Source: CAYZJB01 sp964602985 (lineage in GTDB: Bacteria > CLD3 > SB21). Taken from it: a DNA stretch of 56,005 nucleotides. Under the pieces are notes generated by a model. It did no database searches. It worked only from the letters and a program-made list of their open reading frames with translations, and was not told where the DNA came from. Location: contig CAZRTJ010000022.1 in NCBI GenBank assembly GCA_964602985.1, forward strand, positions 1-56,005, read 5' to 3'. Positions within the stretch are counted from its first letter, which is position 1. The number at the start of each line of letters is the position of its first letter. This document shows positions 17,425 to 26,774 of the stretch, piece after piece. A program made the translations under genes and the position numbers.

Positions 17425-19164
17425 ATGGAATCACGCAGACTGTCGGTTATTCTTTTCACGGACATGGTGGGATATTCTGCCAAGGTCCAAGCCGATGAGA
17501 CGCGTGCGCTGGCCCTCCTGCAAGAACACAATCGCATCCTGCAAGACCAGGTGGATGCTCATCGTGGTCGAACGATCAAGACCATTGGCGACGCATTTCT
17601 CGTGGATTTTGGCAGTGTTCTGGACGCGGTCAATTGCGCGGTGTCCATCCAGCAGGCTTTGCGGGCCCGCAATTCGAATGATCCCGCAGAGAGAATCGAC
17701 GTGCGTATCGGGATCCACGTCGGGGACGTGCTCTACCGCAACGAGGATGTCTTTGGCGACGGCGTTAATATTGCCAGTCGCATTCAAGCCATTGCGGGGG
17801 CGGGTCAAATTTTCATTTCGCACGATATCTATTCCATCGCGCTCGGAAAACTGAGTTACCAATTCCATGACCACGGCGTGAGGCCGCTCAAGAATATTTC
17901 GAGGCCGATCCACATTTACGAAGTCCTCTGGCACGAAGGACAAAGCGGAACCCCTCCTTCTGTTGCACGCCCGCACTCGACTGCACGAAGGCTCATCCTC
18001 GCCGGTGTGGTAGCGGTCGCAGGGGTAATCGCCACACTGATGTTGATCAACCCTCGCGGCGCATCGACTGCCTCCCGACCGACGCTGGCCATTGTTGCGT
18101 TTGCCGACGAGACCGGAGATGAGCGAATGGCAAGGATGCACATTGGTCGAGTCCTGACGGATGCTCTCACTCAGAAGTTCTACGAATTCCCTCTCACACA
18201 ATTGATCAGCCCTCTGCGCATCGCACGAACGATCCGTGAATCCGACGTTTCCGAAGAAGAACTGGCGGGTAATTCCGCCGGCGTCGAAAACGTCGCCCGG
18301 TCGCTGGACGCACAGCTGATGCTGAACGGAAGCCTCAAGCGAATTGGGGCTACGTTCATCCTGTCGGCGGACCTTAACGATATAGCGGAGGAAAAATTGC
18401 TCGCGTCGTACTCCGTGAAGGCCGAATCGGAGGAAGCCATCCTGGGTCCCCTAGTGGATTCTCTCGCGCTCAAATTTCAGATGAAAATTCGCGACACATA
18501 CGGAAAATCGAACGAGGAGTTCGCGCAGGTTCCGCCCATTTCAGAATTGACCACATCCTCGCTCGAAGCGTACTCGCATCTGATTGAAGGATGGAAGCTG
18601 ACGGCCACAGGATATCATAAGGAAGGTATTCAGGAACTGATCCGTGCCACCGAGATCGATACGGAGTTTGCGTTGGCGTATTCACTCACGGCCTGCGCGG
18701 CGTCCTTTGACAAGAACGATTCTCTTGCCGACGTCTATGCGGCCAAGGCCGGTCGTTTTAGACACCGGTTTACAGGAATCAGTAAGGAGGCGCTGATTTT
18801 CCGCGGGAATCTGGCGTGGCTCGAAGGTAAACCGGACGAAGCAGAAAAAACCTATCGTTTGATCACGGAATTGTATCCGGACGATCGGGATGGGTACGTC
18901 TATCTGGGGGACTGCCTGGCGTACTTGAAGAGGGACTACGCTCAGGCATACGATGTCTTGCAGAAGGCTCGTTCGTTCTCGCCCGAGTATTGGCCCATCA
19001 CACGGGACCTCGCATTCATCGCAAAGGAAACGCAAAGTGTCGATGAAGCGGTCATGATGCTGACCCAATTCATCGCAGACTTTCCGAAGAATCCGGGAAT
19101 TGATGCCGCCCGTCGAATGATCGCAGAATTTCGAAACCAGAGCTCGGCTCGCAGTTCCCCATAA
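17425..19164 (+). CDS. Class III adenylate/guanylate cyclase with TPR region
   Basis: 579 residues. Residues 1-165 form a class III nucleotide cyclase domain: metal-binding Asp13 in LFTDMVGYS and Asp57 in IGDAFLVDF, then VRIGIHVGDV and FGDGVNIASRI. One transmembrane helix lies at about 189-209. A TolB/FlgO-like domain follows (about 218-345, starting LAIVAFAD), then TPR-type helices (about 385-570). The protein would make cAMP or cGMP in the cytoplasm, with a periplasmic TolB-like/TPR sensor part, if the helix crosses once. This layout is widespread in environmental bacteria. It has its own promoter and operator, and is followed closely (26 nt) by the propeller lipoprotein, so the two may be co-transcribed. 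Confidence 0.88.
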   Translation: MESRRLSVILFTDMVGYSAKVQADETRALALLQEHNRILQDQVDAHRGRTIKTIGDAFLVDFGSVLDAVNCAVSIQQALRARNSNDPAERIDVRIGIHVGDVLYRNEDVFGDGVNIASRIQAIAGAGQIFISHDIYSIALGKLSYQFHDHGVRPLKNISRPIHIYEVLWHEGQSGTPPSVARPHSTARRLILAGVVAVAGVIATLMLINPRGASTASRPTLAIVAFADETGDERMARMHIGRVLTDALTQKFYEFPLTQLISPLRIARTIRESDVSEEELAGNSAGVENVARSLDAQLMLNGSLKRIGATFILSADLNDIAEEKLLASYSVKAESEEAILGPLVDSLALKFQMKIRDTYGKSNEEFAQVPPISELTTSSLEAYSHLIEGWKLTATGYHKEGIQELIRATEIDTEFALAYSLTACAASFDKNDSLADVYAAKAGRFRHRFTGISKEALIFRGNLAWLEGKPDEAEKTYRLITELYPDDRDGYVYLGDCLAYLKRDYAQAYDVLQKARSFSPEYWPITRDLAFIAKETQSVDEAVMMLTQFIADFPKNPGIDAARRMIAEFRNQSSARSSP

Positions 19165-19190
19165 CCCCATACACAGACGTGGAGACGAAG

Positions 19191-20687
19191 ATGAAACGAA
19201 TCCTATGGGTGTGTCTACTCACGACGCTGGCCTGTGACCGCAAGGATCCGGTAGCCGAGCCGCTGGCGTTTCCTCCGCAGGTGGATTCGATTTTCCGCAC
19301 ATCCTGTGCAACGAGCGGCTGCCATTTGCCGGACGAACACGATCTGGCCAAATTCTCGGGCCCACGGCATTTGCAGGGTGACTTGGATCTGTCGTCCTGG
19401 ACGGGTCTGTTTCGCGGCGGAGAGTCGGGAGCCGCTGTCGTCCCCTTCAACATCGCACGGAGCCACATGATTGATCACATCGAGGGACGAGCGTCCCCGC
19501 GAATGCCCCCGCTCGATACGCTCCCCTCCTCGACCGTCGAGATCCTCAAAGCATGGATCGCCGCAGGCGCACCGGCCGAAGACGGAACCATTCCGTTTGC
19601 AGATGCGACGGCAAAACTCTTCGCGACCAACCAGGTCGATGACGAAGTGACGGTCGTCGATCAGAACAGCGGCCAGGTGATGCGGGTCTTTGCGGTCGGT
19701 GATCGGGCGGAAAATGAAAGTCCGCACGGCATGCAAGTGTCACCGGAGGGTCAGACCTTTTACGTCTCCATGATCGTGACCGGAGATGTGTTTCAATACG
19801 ACGCCGTCACGGGGACCCTCCTTGGCAAAACATCGCTCCACTCTCCGACCGCCCTGCTCCTCCTCAACGCAGACGGATCCAAATTATATGTAACAACCAA
19901 TTTCCTGGTGAACAATCCGCTGAATGAGAACGGTTGGATATCCGTAATTCGTACGTCCGATATGGTCGCGATCGACTCCATTCCTGTTGGAAGTAATCCT
20001 CACGGCATTCAACTCTCCCGCGACGGAAAGTACCTCTACGTGAGCGCCGCCAATTCCGACAGACTGTACGTGATCGATACGGCGGCGGATACCGTCGTCC
20101 AGACGATCGACGTCGCGGCGGACGTCGGACCGGATCCGAAGTACGAACCGTATCACATTGCGGTCGGCCCGAAGAATTCTTCCGGTTATGAGGATTTTCT
20201 ATTTGTCACCTGCCGAAAAAACGGTCAGCTCCGCATTTTCGCTCGCACGGCATCGGTACTCACGACAGGGTCCATCTCCTTGGTCGATTCCCTCAGCGTG
20301 GGAAGTTCGTCAGAGAGCAAACCCATTCAGTGTGAAGTGACTCCGAATGGTCAGTACGTGTTCGTGGCCAACTCCAACGACTCATCGGTGACCGTCGTGA
20401 GGAGGAGTGGCGCCGGCTTTACGACCGAGACACATATCCGGGCTCAGGTGAATTCGCAGAACGGAGTCTTTCATCGATTGTCACAGCCCAACGGCGTCGC
20501 CATTTCTTTGGATGGAAAAACTGCTTATATTGCCAACCGAAACAAGAATGCAGCCGTGCCTCCTCATCACGGTGGCGGTGGCGGACCCGGATTGATCACG
20601 GTGATTGATGTGAGCAGTCTGACCGTCATCCAGACGATCGAAGTGACACCCGATTGTTACAGCCTCATCAGTCACGGACCCCTTTGA
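19191..20687 (+). CDS. Haem-motif / YVTN beta-propeller lipoprotein
   Basis: 498 residues. Start at ATG 19191 (GGAG upstream). Lipobox around TTLAC, Cys15. Residues 30-130 resemble the Planctomycete-type cytochrome c domain, but the haem site is CATSGCH (Cys39, Cys44, His45), that is CX4CH instead of CX2CH. Met105 in SPRMPP is a likely distal ligand. Residues 140-498 hold YVTN-type propeller repeats (KLFATNQVDDEVTVVD, GMQVSPEGQTFYVS, GIQLSRDGKYLYVS, AISLDGKTAYIANR). A His/Gly-rich loop (HHGGGGGP) lies near the end. Probably periplasmic or surface-exposed electron-transfer or binding protein; exact role unknown. Confidence 0.8.
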   Translation: MKRILWVCLLTTLACDRKDPVAEPLAFPPQVDSIFRTSCATSGCHLPDEHDLAKFSGPRHLQGDLDLSSWTGLFRGGESGAAVVPFNIARSHMIDHIEGRASPRMPPLDTLPSSTVEILKAWIAAGAPAEDGTIPFADATAKLFATNQVDDEVTVVDQNSGQVMRVFAVGDRAENESPHGMQVSPEGQTFYVSMIVTGDVFQYDAVTGTLLGKTSLHSPTALLLLNADGSKLYVTTNFLVNNPLNENGWISVIRTSDMVAIDSIPVGSNPHGIQLSRDGKYLYVSAANSDRLYVIDTAADTVVQTIDVAADVGPDPKYEPYHIAVGPKNSSGYEDFLFVTCRKNGQLRIFARTASVLTTGSISLVDSLSVGSSSESKPIQCEVTPNGQYVFVANSNDSSVTVVRRSGAGFTTETHIRAQVNSQNGVFHRLSQPNGVAISLDGKTAYIANRNKNAAVPPHHGGGGGPGLITVIDVSSLTVIQTIEVTPDCYSLISHGPL

Positions 20688-20711
20688 ACGATTGACACGG
20701 ATCGGAGAATC

Positions 20712-22442
20712 ATGTTTAGGCCAAAGATCCTCACGACGGTACGCACGTATACTCGTGCGCAGTTTCTCGCGGACGTGACCGCGGGGACCATTGTCGGAGT
20801 TGTCGCACTGCCGCTGGCGATTGCTTTTGCGATCGCATCGGGAGTGAGTCCGGAGCGCGGTTTGTACACGGCGATTGTCGCGGGATTTCTGATTTCCTTT
20901 TTGGGAGGAAGCCGCGTCCAGATCGGCGGTCCTACCGGCGCATTTGTCGTGATCGTGTACGCCATCGTCGAGAAATACGGGTACAATGGTCTCGTCATTG
21001 CCACACTGATGGCCGGCGTCATCCTCATCATTATGGGATTTTCCAAGTTCGGCGGTTTGATCAAATACATCCCCTATCCCATCATTACGGGATTTACCAG
21101 CGGCATCGCTCTCATTATTTTCTCTTCTCAGATCAAAGATTTCTTTGGACTCTCCATCGACGCTTTGCCGAGCGATTTTGTGCATAAATGGATGGCGTTC
21201 GCCGAGAAAGCGGACACGATCAATCCCGCCGCGGTTGGCATCGGAGCCATCTCTCTTTTGATCATCGTCGCCTGGCCCAAGATCACGCCGCGAATTCCCG
21301 GATCGTTGATCGCGCTGATTGTCGGAACGATCCTGGTTCACGCCTTTCACTTGAATGTCGAAACGATCGAGACGCGGTTTGGCGCGATTCCGTCGTCCTT
21401 GCCTTCGCCGGCCCTTCCGGACCTTACGTGGTCGATGATTACCGGATTGGTTTCACCGGCCACCACGATTGCCATTCTGGCGGCCATTGAGTCCCTGTTG
21501 AGTGCGGTCGTCGCCGACGGCATGATTGGCGGCCGTCACAAATCGAATATGGAACTCGTCGCACAGGGCGTGGCCAATATTTTTTCGCCGCTGTTCGGCG
21601 GCATTCCGGCAACCGGAGCCATCGCCCGCACCGCCACCAACATCCGGAACGGCGGACGAACACCGATCGCCGGAATCGTTCACGCCGTTGTGTTGCTCCT
21701 GATCATGCTGGTTTTTGGACAATGGGCGGCTCTCATCCCGCTGCCCTGTCTGGCCGCCGTCCTGATCTTCGTCGCTTACAACATGTCGGAACGCAACGCC
21801 TTTCTGGCCATCCTGAAGGGACCCCGTATGGATATCGTCGTCTTGTTGACGACATTCTTCCTAACCGTCCTCATCGACCTGACCGTAGCGATTGAAATCG
21901 GAATGATCATGGCCGCCTTCATTTTCATGAAGCAAATGGCCGATGTTACCAATATTCGCACGTTTCACGTTGACGTGGACGATCCGGACGAACAGCCGGA
22001 CGTCAATGCAGCCGATCTTCGCTCCATTCCGAAAGGGATTCAAGTCTTCGAAATCAACGGGCCCTTCTTTTTTGGAACCGTGGATAAATTCCACAGCGTG
22101 ATCCAGACAGGCGCCCGGGCCCCGCGCGTACTGATTCTCCGTATGCGATTTGTTCCCTACATGGATGCGGGAGGATTGCACGCTCTGGAAGAAGTCGTCG
22201 CCACGTGCCGCAAGAGCAAAATTTTCTTCCTCATCTCCGATATCCACACACAGCCTCTGATTGTCGCAGAACAATCGGGCCTGATGAAACGCGTGGGCGA
22301 AGACCACTTCTTCGGCAACCTGGACGACGCGCTGAATTTTGGAAGGAGACTCCTCGGATTGAAGGAATTGGATAAGACCGGTATCTTCGAGGCGACCGTG
22401 GCCCGCGAACGAAAGACGTTCGACGGAGAAAAGGCGTCCTAA
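20712..22442 (+). CDS. SulP-family anion transporter with STAS domain
   Basis: 576 residues. The N-terminal 400 residues are hydrophobic with the SulP signatures (VALPLAIAFAIASGVSPERG, GGPTGAF, ITGFTSGIAL, GIPATGAIARTATNI). A C-terminal STAS domain spans about 430-550 (GIQVFEINGPFFFGTVDKF, LILRMRFVPYMDAGGLHAL). The family moves sulfate, bicarbonate or dicarboxylates with Na+ or H+. Substrate unresolved; absence of a carbonic anhydrase or sulfate genes nearby leaves both open. GGAG before the ATG. Its stop overlaps the stop of the convergent protease gene by 4 nt. Confidence 0.92.
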   Translation: MFRPKILTTVRTYTRAQFLADVTAGTIVGVVALPLAIAFAIASGVSPERGLYTAIVAGFLISFLGGSRVQIGGPTGAFVVIVYAIVEKYGYNGLVIATLMAGVILIIMGFSKFGGLIKYIPYPIITGFTSGIALIIFSSQIKDFFGLSIDALPSDFVHKWMAFAEKADTINPAAVGIGAISLLIIVAWPKITPRIPGSLIALIVGTILVHAFHLNVETIETRFGAIPSSLPSPALPDLTWSMITGLVSPATTIAILAAIESLLSAVVADGMIGGRHKSNMELVAQGVANIFSPLFGGIPATGAIARTATNIRNGGRTPIAGIVHAVVLLLIMLVFGQWAALIPLPCLAAVLIFVAYNMSERNAFLAILKGPRMDIVVLLTTFFLTVLIDLTVAIEIGMIMAAFIFMKQMADVTNIRTFHVDVDDPDEQPDVNAADLRSIPKGIQVFEINGPFFFGTVDKFHSVIQTGARAPRVLILRMRFVPYMDAGGLHALEEVVATCRKSKIFFLISDIHTQPLIVAEQSGLMKRVGEDHFFGNLDDALNFGRRLLGLKELDKTGIFEATVARERKTFDGEKAS

Positions 22443-23362
22443 GATCTGCCGGTGACCTCCCGTACCGGAAACGCCGGCGTCGACTGAGCTTCCTCGACTT
22501 GTTGGTGCATCCACTCTGAAGGCCGCCAGAATTTCCAAATCCATGCGCACGCAAGAATACAGACGATCGTGCAAACCGCGCCGCCTTCCGGACCAAAGGT
22601 CCCTCCCGTCCACCAATCGGGTCCCGTTTCTTTCGAGATCCACAGCGGCTGATACACGGAGGTTCCGCTCACCGGAAGTCCCCAGATCCATCCCTGGGTG
22701 AAATTCCATGTGATGTGAATTCCGATCGGCATCCACAACGAACGCGTCTGATAGTAGGCCAGTGAAAGCAAGACGCCTGCGAGCACGATATTGGCAATGC
22801 CAAACGCCGATACATTGGGATTCCAAAGATGCGCGACGCCAAACAACAGCGACCAGAACGCTGTGGCAATCCAGAAATGCGTGCCCTCAATCATGGATTG
22901 AAAAACGTAACCACGAAACGTGATTTCTTCATTGAAACCGACGATCATAAAAACAAATGCATTGATCAGAAATCCCTCGACAAAATAGCCGCCGTCGGCC
23001 TCCGGTAATGCCATCTCCTGATGGCCAAAGCCCCACAGAAGAGCCACAGAAACCGACAGCATCAAAAAGCCCAGTCCCAAACCCGCGGCCAACTCCTTCA
23101 ACGCCCTGCCGTGCCACGTCAATCCCATGGACGCAAAGCGCCGCTTCTCCATTCGCAACAGGAAGAAGCTCACCAGAACCGCGAGCAACGTCAGGAGCAG
23201 CTTGAACGTTCCCTCCATCAGCGGAGAACGCTGGCCAAACACCTTGACCAATAGCGGACTGAGCAGGACAATCGGCACCGTCGAGATCACGTAAAGAACG
23301 ATCCACAACCCGATTCGCCATCCCGCACGCATCTGCCGTTTGTCGTTGATGAAAATACTCAT
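22439..23362 (-). CDS. CPBP-family intramembrane metalloprotease
   Basis: 307 residues, about eight hydrophobic segments. Active-site motifs of the CPBP (Rce1/CAAX-protease-like) family: Glu145-Glu146 and Arg150 in NEEITFRG, His178 in FGVAHLWN, and His216/Asn220 in HITWN. Bacterial members process membrane proteins or give bacteriocin self-immunity. The start ATG overlaps the stop of the cupin gene upstream by 4 nt (ATGA), and GGGAGAG precedes it. It is the last gene of the five-gene coupled operon that begins at 26442. Confidence 0.88.
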   Translation of the reverse strand: MSIFINDKRQMRAGWRIGLWIVLYVISTVPIVLLSPLLVKVFGQRSPLMEGTFKLLLTLLAVLVSFFLLRMEKRRFASMGLTWHGRALKELAAGLGLGFLMLSVSVALLWGFGHQEMALPEADGGYFVEGFLINAFVFMIVGFNEEITFRGYVFQSMIEGTHFWIATAFWSLLFGVAHLWNPNVSAFGIANIVLAGVLLSLAYYQTRSLWMPIGIHITWNFTQGWIWGLPVSGTSVYQPLWISKETGPDWWTGGTFGPEGGAVCTIVCILACAWIWKFWRPSEWMHQQVEEAQSTPAFPVREVTGRS

Positions 23363-23829
23363 GGGGTTCTCTCCCGGAGGTTGGTGGAAAGCTGAGGGAA
23401 GGCGCCGATCAATTGTTCTGCTTCGATCATCTCAAAATCGCGGAAATCAAAACCCGGAGACACCGTGCATCCGATCAGCGAGAACGCGCCGAGCGAAATC
23501 GCCGATTGCCAAACACCCCCGGGAATCAACCTCTGCGGTCGCTCACCCGCTCGCAGGTCCGAGCCCAGTCGATGCCGCGACCATTGTCCGTCCGGTGTGA
23601 TCAAGGACAACTCGAGTGCGTCCCCGGAATAGAAATGATACATCTCGTCATACCGAACGCGGTGCCATGCCGATCGCTCACCGCGCCGAAGCAGGTAGTA
23701 AATCGCCGTGCACACCGATCGATCTTCCGGAGTGTGCGCTGCCACGTGGCTTCGATACGTTTCCCGATAGGCGCCGCCTTCCGGATGTTTTTCCAATTGC
23801 AACAGTGCGATCACTTCGTCCGCCGTCAT
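23359..23829 (-). CDS. DUF985 / cupin-5 family protein
   Basis: 156 residues, usual length for the family. The N-terminus (ALLQLEKHPEGGAYRETYRS) and middle (TAIYYLLRRGERSAWHRVRYDEMYHFYSGD, in two parts, then PGGVWQSA) match DUF985 cupins; the His in SAWHR and YHFY are the likely metal or ligand sites. Function is not established; some relatives are annotated as RmlC-like. It starts in the ATGA overlap with the DUF2461 gene and ends in the ATGA overlap with the protease gene. Confidence 0.85.
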   Translation of the reverse strand: MTADEVIALLQLEKHPEGGAYRETYRSHVAAHTPEDRSVCTAIYYLLRRGERSAWHRVRYDEMYHFYSGDALELSLITPDGQWSRHRLGSDLRAGERPQRLIPGGVWQSAISLGAFSLIGCTVSPGFDFRDFEMIEAEQLIGAFPQLSTNLRERTP

Positions 23830-24470
23830 GCCTTGCGCAGGAATTGATTGAACTGTCTGAGTTCACGGAATGCGTCCGTCAGCCGTTTGAGAAACGGTCG
23901 TCCGGTCACTTCCGACTCGGTGAATCGATGGCTGACGATGTAGCTTTTGTATTTCGCCAACTCGATGTGCGGATCATCAGGATCGAATCCTTTCGGCGGC
24001 CGTTGGAGTCGCTGATCCCACAGTCCGTCAAACATTTTTGCAAACGACGGCTTCTGGAGAATGCTGCGACATTCATTTCCATGAGCGACCACGTATCGCC
24101 GCAACGTCTGCAGATACGGAGCGTCCGGTTGGTAGACGCCGCCGCCCGCGAAACAATCGCCCGGTTCGAGATGGACGTAATACAGAGGGCCCGTCGTCTT
24201 TCGTCCCTTGGCTCCGATCACTGCGCCAAAATGACATTTGTACGGCGATTTGTCCTTCGAGAAACGCACATCACGGTAGATTCGAAAGATACAGTCTCTG
24301 GGTTCGGGCTGTCCGATCGCGCGATCGAATTGGCGTACGGCCTCGGTCAGATCAAAAACGAGATGCTCGAACTTCAGCCTCGCCGCGTCAAACTCGTCCC
24401 GGTGTTTTTCAAACCACTCACGGCGGTTGTTCCTTTTCAACGCCTTCAGGAATGTCAGGATCGTTTTCAT
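23826..24470 (-). CDS. DUF2461 domain protein
   Basis: 214 residues, family length. Hallmarks: LKALKRNNRREWFEKHRDEF near the start, RIYRDVRFSKDKSPYKCH and GGGVYQPD in the middle, PKGFDPDDPHIELAKYKSY towards the end. DUF2461 (TIGR02453) is common in bacteria and fungi and has no known biochemical activity. It is soluble and cytoplasmic by appearance. Both ends are ATGA overlaps with its neighbours, so its synthesis is probably tied to that of the lipoprotein upstream. Confidence 0.88.
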   Translation of the reverse strand: MKTILTFLKALKRNNRREWFEKHRDEFDAARLKFEHLVFDLTEAVRQFDRAIGQPEPRDCIFRIYRDVRFSKDKSPYKCHFGAVIGAKGRKTTGPLYYVHLEPGDCFAGGGVYQPDAPYLQTLRRYVVAHGNECRSILQKPSFAKMFDGLWDQRLQRPPKGFDPDDPHIELAKYKSYIVSHRFTESEVTGRPFLKRLTDAFRELRQFNQFLRKA

Positions 24471-24892
24471 TCCAGATCCAATCGAACAAGAGTCTCGATG
24501 TCAAAAGAGCCCAACCGGAGAGTACGGGTGAGGATGTCTTTCGAAGTCGGTCCCACAAAACCTTCTACCCGGATTTCGTACTGCTGCATCGGAACAAACT
24601 GGGTGATCGGGAAGGACACGAACACTCTGGAAGAAGCCTGCACATCCGCTTGCCGTTGGTCGGTGCGACCCGACGCCGTACACGATACCCGCAGTGTCAA
24701 CGGAACGTCCGTCAGATTGAAGACGTGCACGGCGATCCGGTTGGACTCGCCGGCGCCGCGATACGCAAACACCTGCGCATGCAGACAGGGACACACGACA
24801 TCCGCGGACACATGCGAGCGTCCGGAACCCGCGCACGAAACGATCCACAGCCCGACGAGTGCCAGTACGAGTGATTTCACGTTCCTCCTCAT
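24467..24892 (-). CDS. Small lipoprotein of unknown function
   Basis: 141 residues. The true start is the ATG at 24892 inside the ATGA shared with the upstream stop. It gives signal peptide MRRNVKSLVLALVGLWIVSC with lipobox Cys20. The mature part (about 120 residues) has an Ig-like beta pattern with an early CPC (VVCPCLHAQV) and a SFPITQFVPMQQYEIRV segment. YcfL-type (DUF1425) lipoproteins, which often sit with LPP20/LpoB-like genes, are a possible match, but I cannot confirm it. Confidence 0.65.
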   Translation of the reverse strand: MRRNVKSLVLALVGLWIVSCAGSGRSHVSADVVCPCLHAQVFAYRGAGESNRIAVHVFNLTDVPLTLRVSCTASGRTDQRQADVQASSRVFVSFPITQFVPMQQYEIRVEGFVGPTSKDILTRTLRLGSFDIETLVRLDLE

Positions 24893-26442
24893 CGGCTCAT
24901 GGTGGTGATCGTCAGACGCTGTTCGTTTTGCTGAACGTCGGCGCTGTCTTTTTTCTTGAAACCGCGCACACCGAAACCGGCCTTCGTCGCGTCCTTTTCT
25001 TCGAGAAACAAAATTCCGTCGCGTTCGAATGTCTGAAGGGTCGGAAACTCCGTCGTGCGCGCGACCACCACCATGGTCTCCCCGCCAAACGGCGCCACGC
25101 ATTCAAATTCTCCGGGAATCTCGACGACCTGGTTGGCTTTCGACTCGTCGATGTAGTGATCATTGAATAACAGAGTCCGCGAGCCATCGGCAAAATTGTA
25201 CAGGAGTCGCACGTGCGCGGCGCGATTGACACGCACATAGACCTTCATGATTTCGCCTTCTGTAAAGAGCAGATTTTCGGCGCCCTTGTTGGTCCATACA
25301 TCGAGTTGGATGTCGCTGCTGATGATCTCATCCTTGCGGAAGGCTTTTTGATCGGACAGCACCGTGAGAACATTTTCCGGTTTGATGGACAGACCGGACG
25401 CGTCGATCAGTTTCCGGTCAAACGACACTTCGGCGCTCGCGAGGATGCGCGACGTTGCGCCGTCCCGAAGCCGGCCGATCAGCTTGATCCGATCGCCCTG
25501 TTCCCAGTAATTTCCTTCGAACAACTGCTTCGCGCCGGACGCGGACACCAGGTCTCGTGTCACATCGGACGACTTGGGTACGAAGTCGCTCGCCTGTTGC
25601 GCAATGTCCCACACGGCAAATTTCTGTAACTGCGTTTCGAGCACTTGCTGAAAATATCGCGAAAACGGACTGGTGAGTTTCGAGTCCTGATACGTCATCG
25701 GCGAAACCAGAATCTTGCCCTGCTCTTTGACCTGTTTCGATAACTGATACGCGATGGCGCGCGCGGCGTCGTCGATGGTGGCGATGGATTGCGCGAGCAA
25801 CCGGTCGATTTTCACTGCAATTTCTGACTTGCCCAGCAGGGCTTCGCCATCGGAAACCGCCTGCGCCGCCGATCCGCCTGCGGCCACCAGCAGAATGCAG
25901 TCAGCTTCTTTGAGTTCGTCGATCAGTGGAAAGAGCGACAGGTATTTTGCCGCAGCTTCGTCGATTTTCCCGGCGGTTTCGTCAGCGGTCGCTTCTGCAA
26001 GAATGGACTGGATCCGTGTCTTCAGATCCGTCTTCTTCTGCGTGTACATGCGCTTGATTTCGTCTCGGCTCACGTACGCGAGGGCGTAGATCTGATTGCC
26101 TTTCTTGAACAATTCTGTTTTCACGCCGGAGAGATTCAGTGAGGTCGAACTCTGGGTGACCGAACTGAAGTATTGGGACGCTTTTTTGCCTTGCTCCTCC
26201 AGTTTGTCGACGACGTCGCTTTGAATTTGGACGCGGATGGTGCGCGCGAGATTGGCGCGAGCGTTATTTTCTGCGATTTCCTGAGCGTCCTGTTCGCGGG
26301 TAGGCGCCGTGCCGAATCCGGTGAAATACGTCGCGGCCGGATATTTCGCGGACCGACCGTACTGCGTCACCCAATCGGGATCCCCGGCTAAGGTCATGGT
26401 CGAACTCAGGAGGGCCAGTACAAACGCCTGACGAAAATTCAT
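24889..26442 (-). CDS. LPP20-like / DUF4384 envelope protein
   Basis: 517 residues from the ATG at 26442 (GGAG 10 nt upstream). Signal peptide MNFRQAFVLALLSSTMTLAG. Residues 20-130 are LPP20-like (YFTGFGTAPTREQDAQEIAE, then ARANLARTI). The middle (about 215-330) resembles CsgG/FlgO-type proteins (IAYQLSKQVKEQGKILV). The C-terminal 120 residues resemble DUF4384 (GEIMKVYVRVNRAAHVRLLY). Such proteins sit in the periplasm or outer membrane and are tied to envelope assembly or stress. It heads the coupled operon. The same LPP20 fold recurs at 32704-33255, next to the caspase island. Confidence 0.75.
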   Translation of the reverse strand: MNFRQAFVLALLSSTMTLAGDPDWVTQYGRSAKYPAATYFTGFGTAPTREQDAQEIAENNARANLARTIRVQIQSDVVDKLEEQGKKASQYFSSVTQSSTSLNLSGVKTELFKKGNQIYALAYVSRDEIKRMYTQKKTDLKTRIQSILAEATADETAGKIDEAAAKYLSLFPLIDELKEADCILLVAAGGSAAQAVSDGEALLGKSEIAVKIDRLLAQSIATIDDAARAIAYQLSKQVKEQGKILVSPMTYQDSKLTSPFSRYFQQVLETQLQKFAVWDIAQQASDFVPKSSDVTRDLVSASGAKQLFEGNYWEQGDRIKLIGRLRDGATSRILASAEVSFDRKLIDASGLSIKPENVLTVLSDQKAFRKDEIISSDIQLDVWTNKGAENLLFTEGEIMKVYVRVNRAAHVRLLYNFADGSRTLLFNDHYIDESKANQVVEIPGEFECVAPFGGETMVVVARTTEFPTLQTFERDGILFLEEKDATKAGFGVRGFKKKDSADVQQNEQRLTITTMSR

Positions 26443-26774
26443 TCTCCAACTCCTATGAACAAATATCTGAGGACGCAAAACAAAAGTATGGGGATTTCCT
26501 TGTCGAATCAAGAGAAGGAATCGGAGTGGGTGGGCTCCGGTCTGCTGAGGGCCGCGTCAAGCAATCCGGATGAGCAGATGGAGGGGTACCGACGTGATGG
26601 TCAAGAAAGTTTCAAGGTTCAACCAATCAACGGGCAGCTAACAGAAAAGCGTATGCAGGAATCCCTTGTCTGACAGCATGTACGCCATTTCCAGTGCTGA
26701 GTGATTGTCAAGCTGGTGCACGGAGGTAGAAACCACTTCTTGTCGGATGTCGTGCTGGTATGCGGAGGCGAGTA
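26443..26774. other. Gap without a convincing gene
   Basis: 332 nt between the LPP20-like gene and VapC. A minus-strand frame from GTG 26781 to 26638 (47 codons, VVVLASAYQHDIRQEV...) is open and overlaps the VapC stop, but it has no family match that I recognise. A plus-strand frame (26455-26673) has no ribosome site and low-complexity content. I call neither. Confidence 0.4.

Noticed and set aside
23616..24908. 430-residue plus-strand frame over the DUF985/DUF2461 genes
   Set aside because: Arg/Ser-rich shadow without a start signal; the minus-strand genes match known families and are coupled.
26455..26673. 72-residue plus-strand frame
   Set aside because: Polar, no ribosome site, no family, lies in the leader of the divergent LPP20-like gene.
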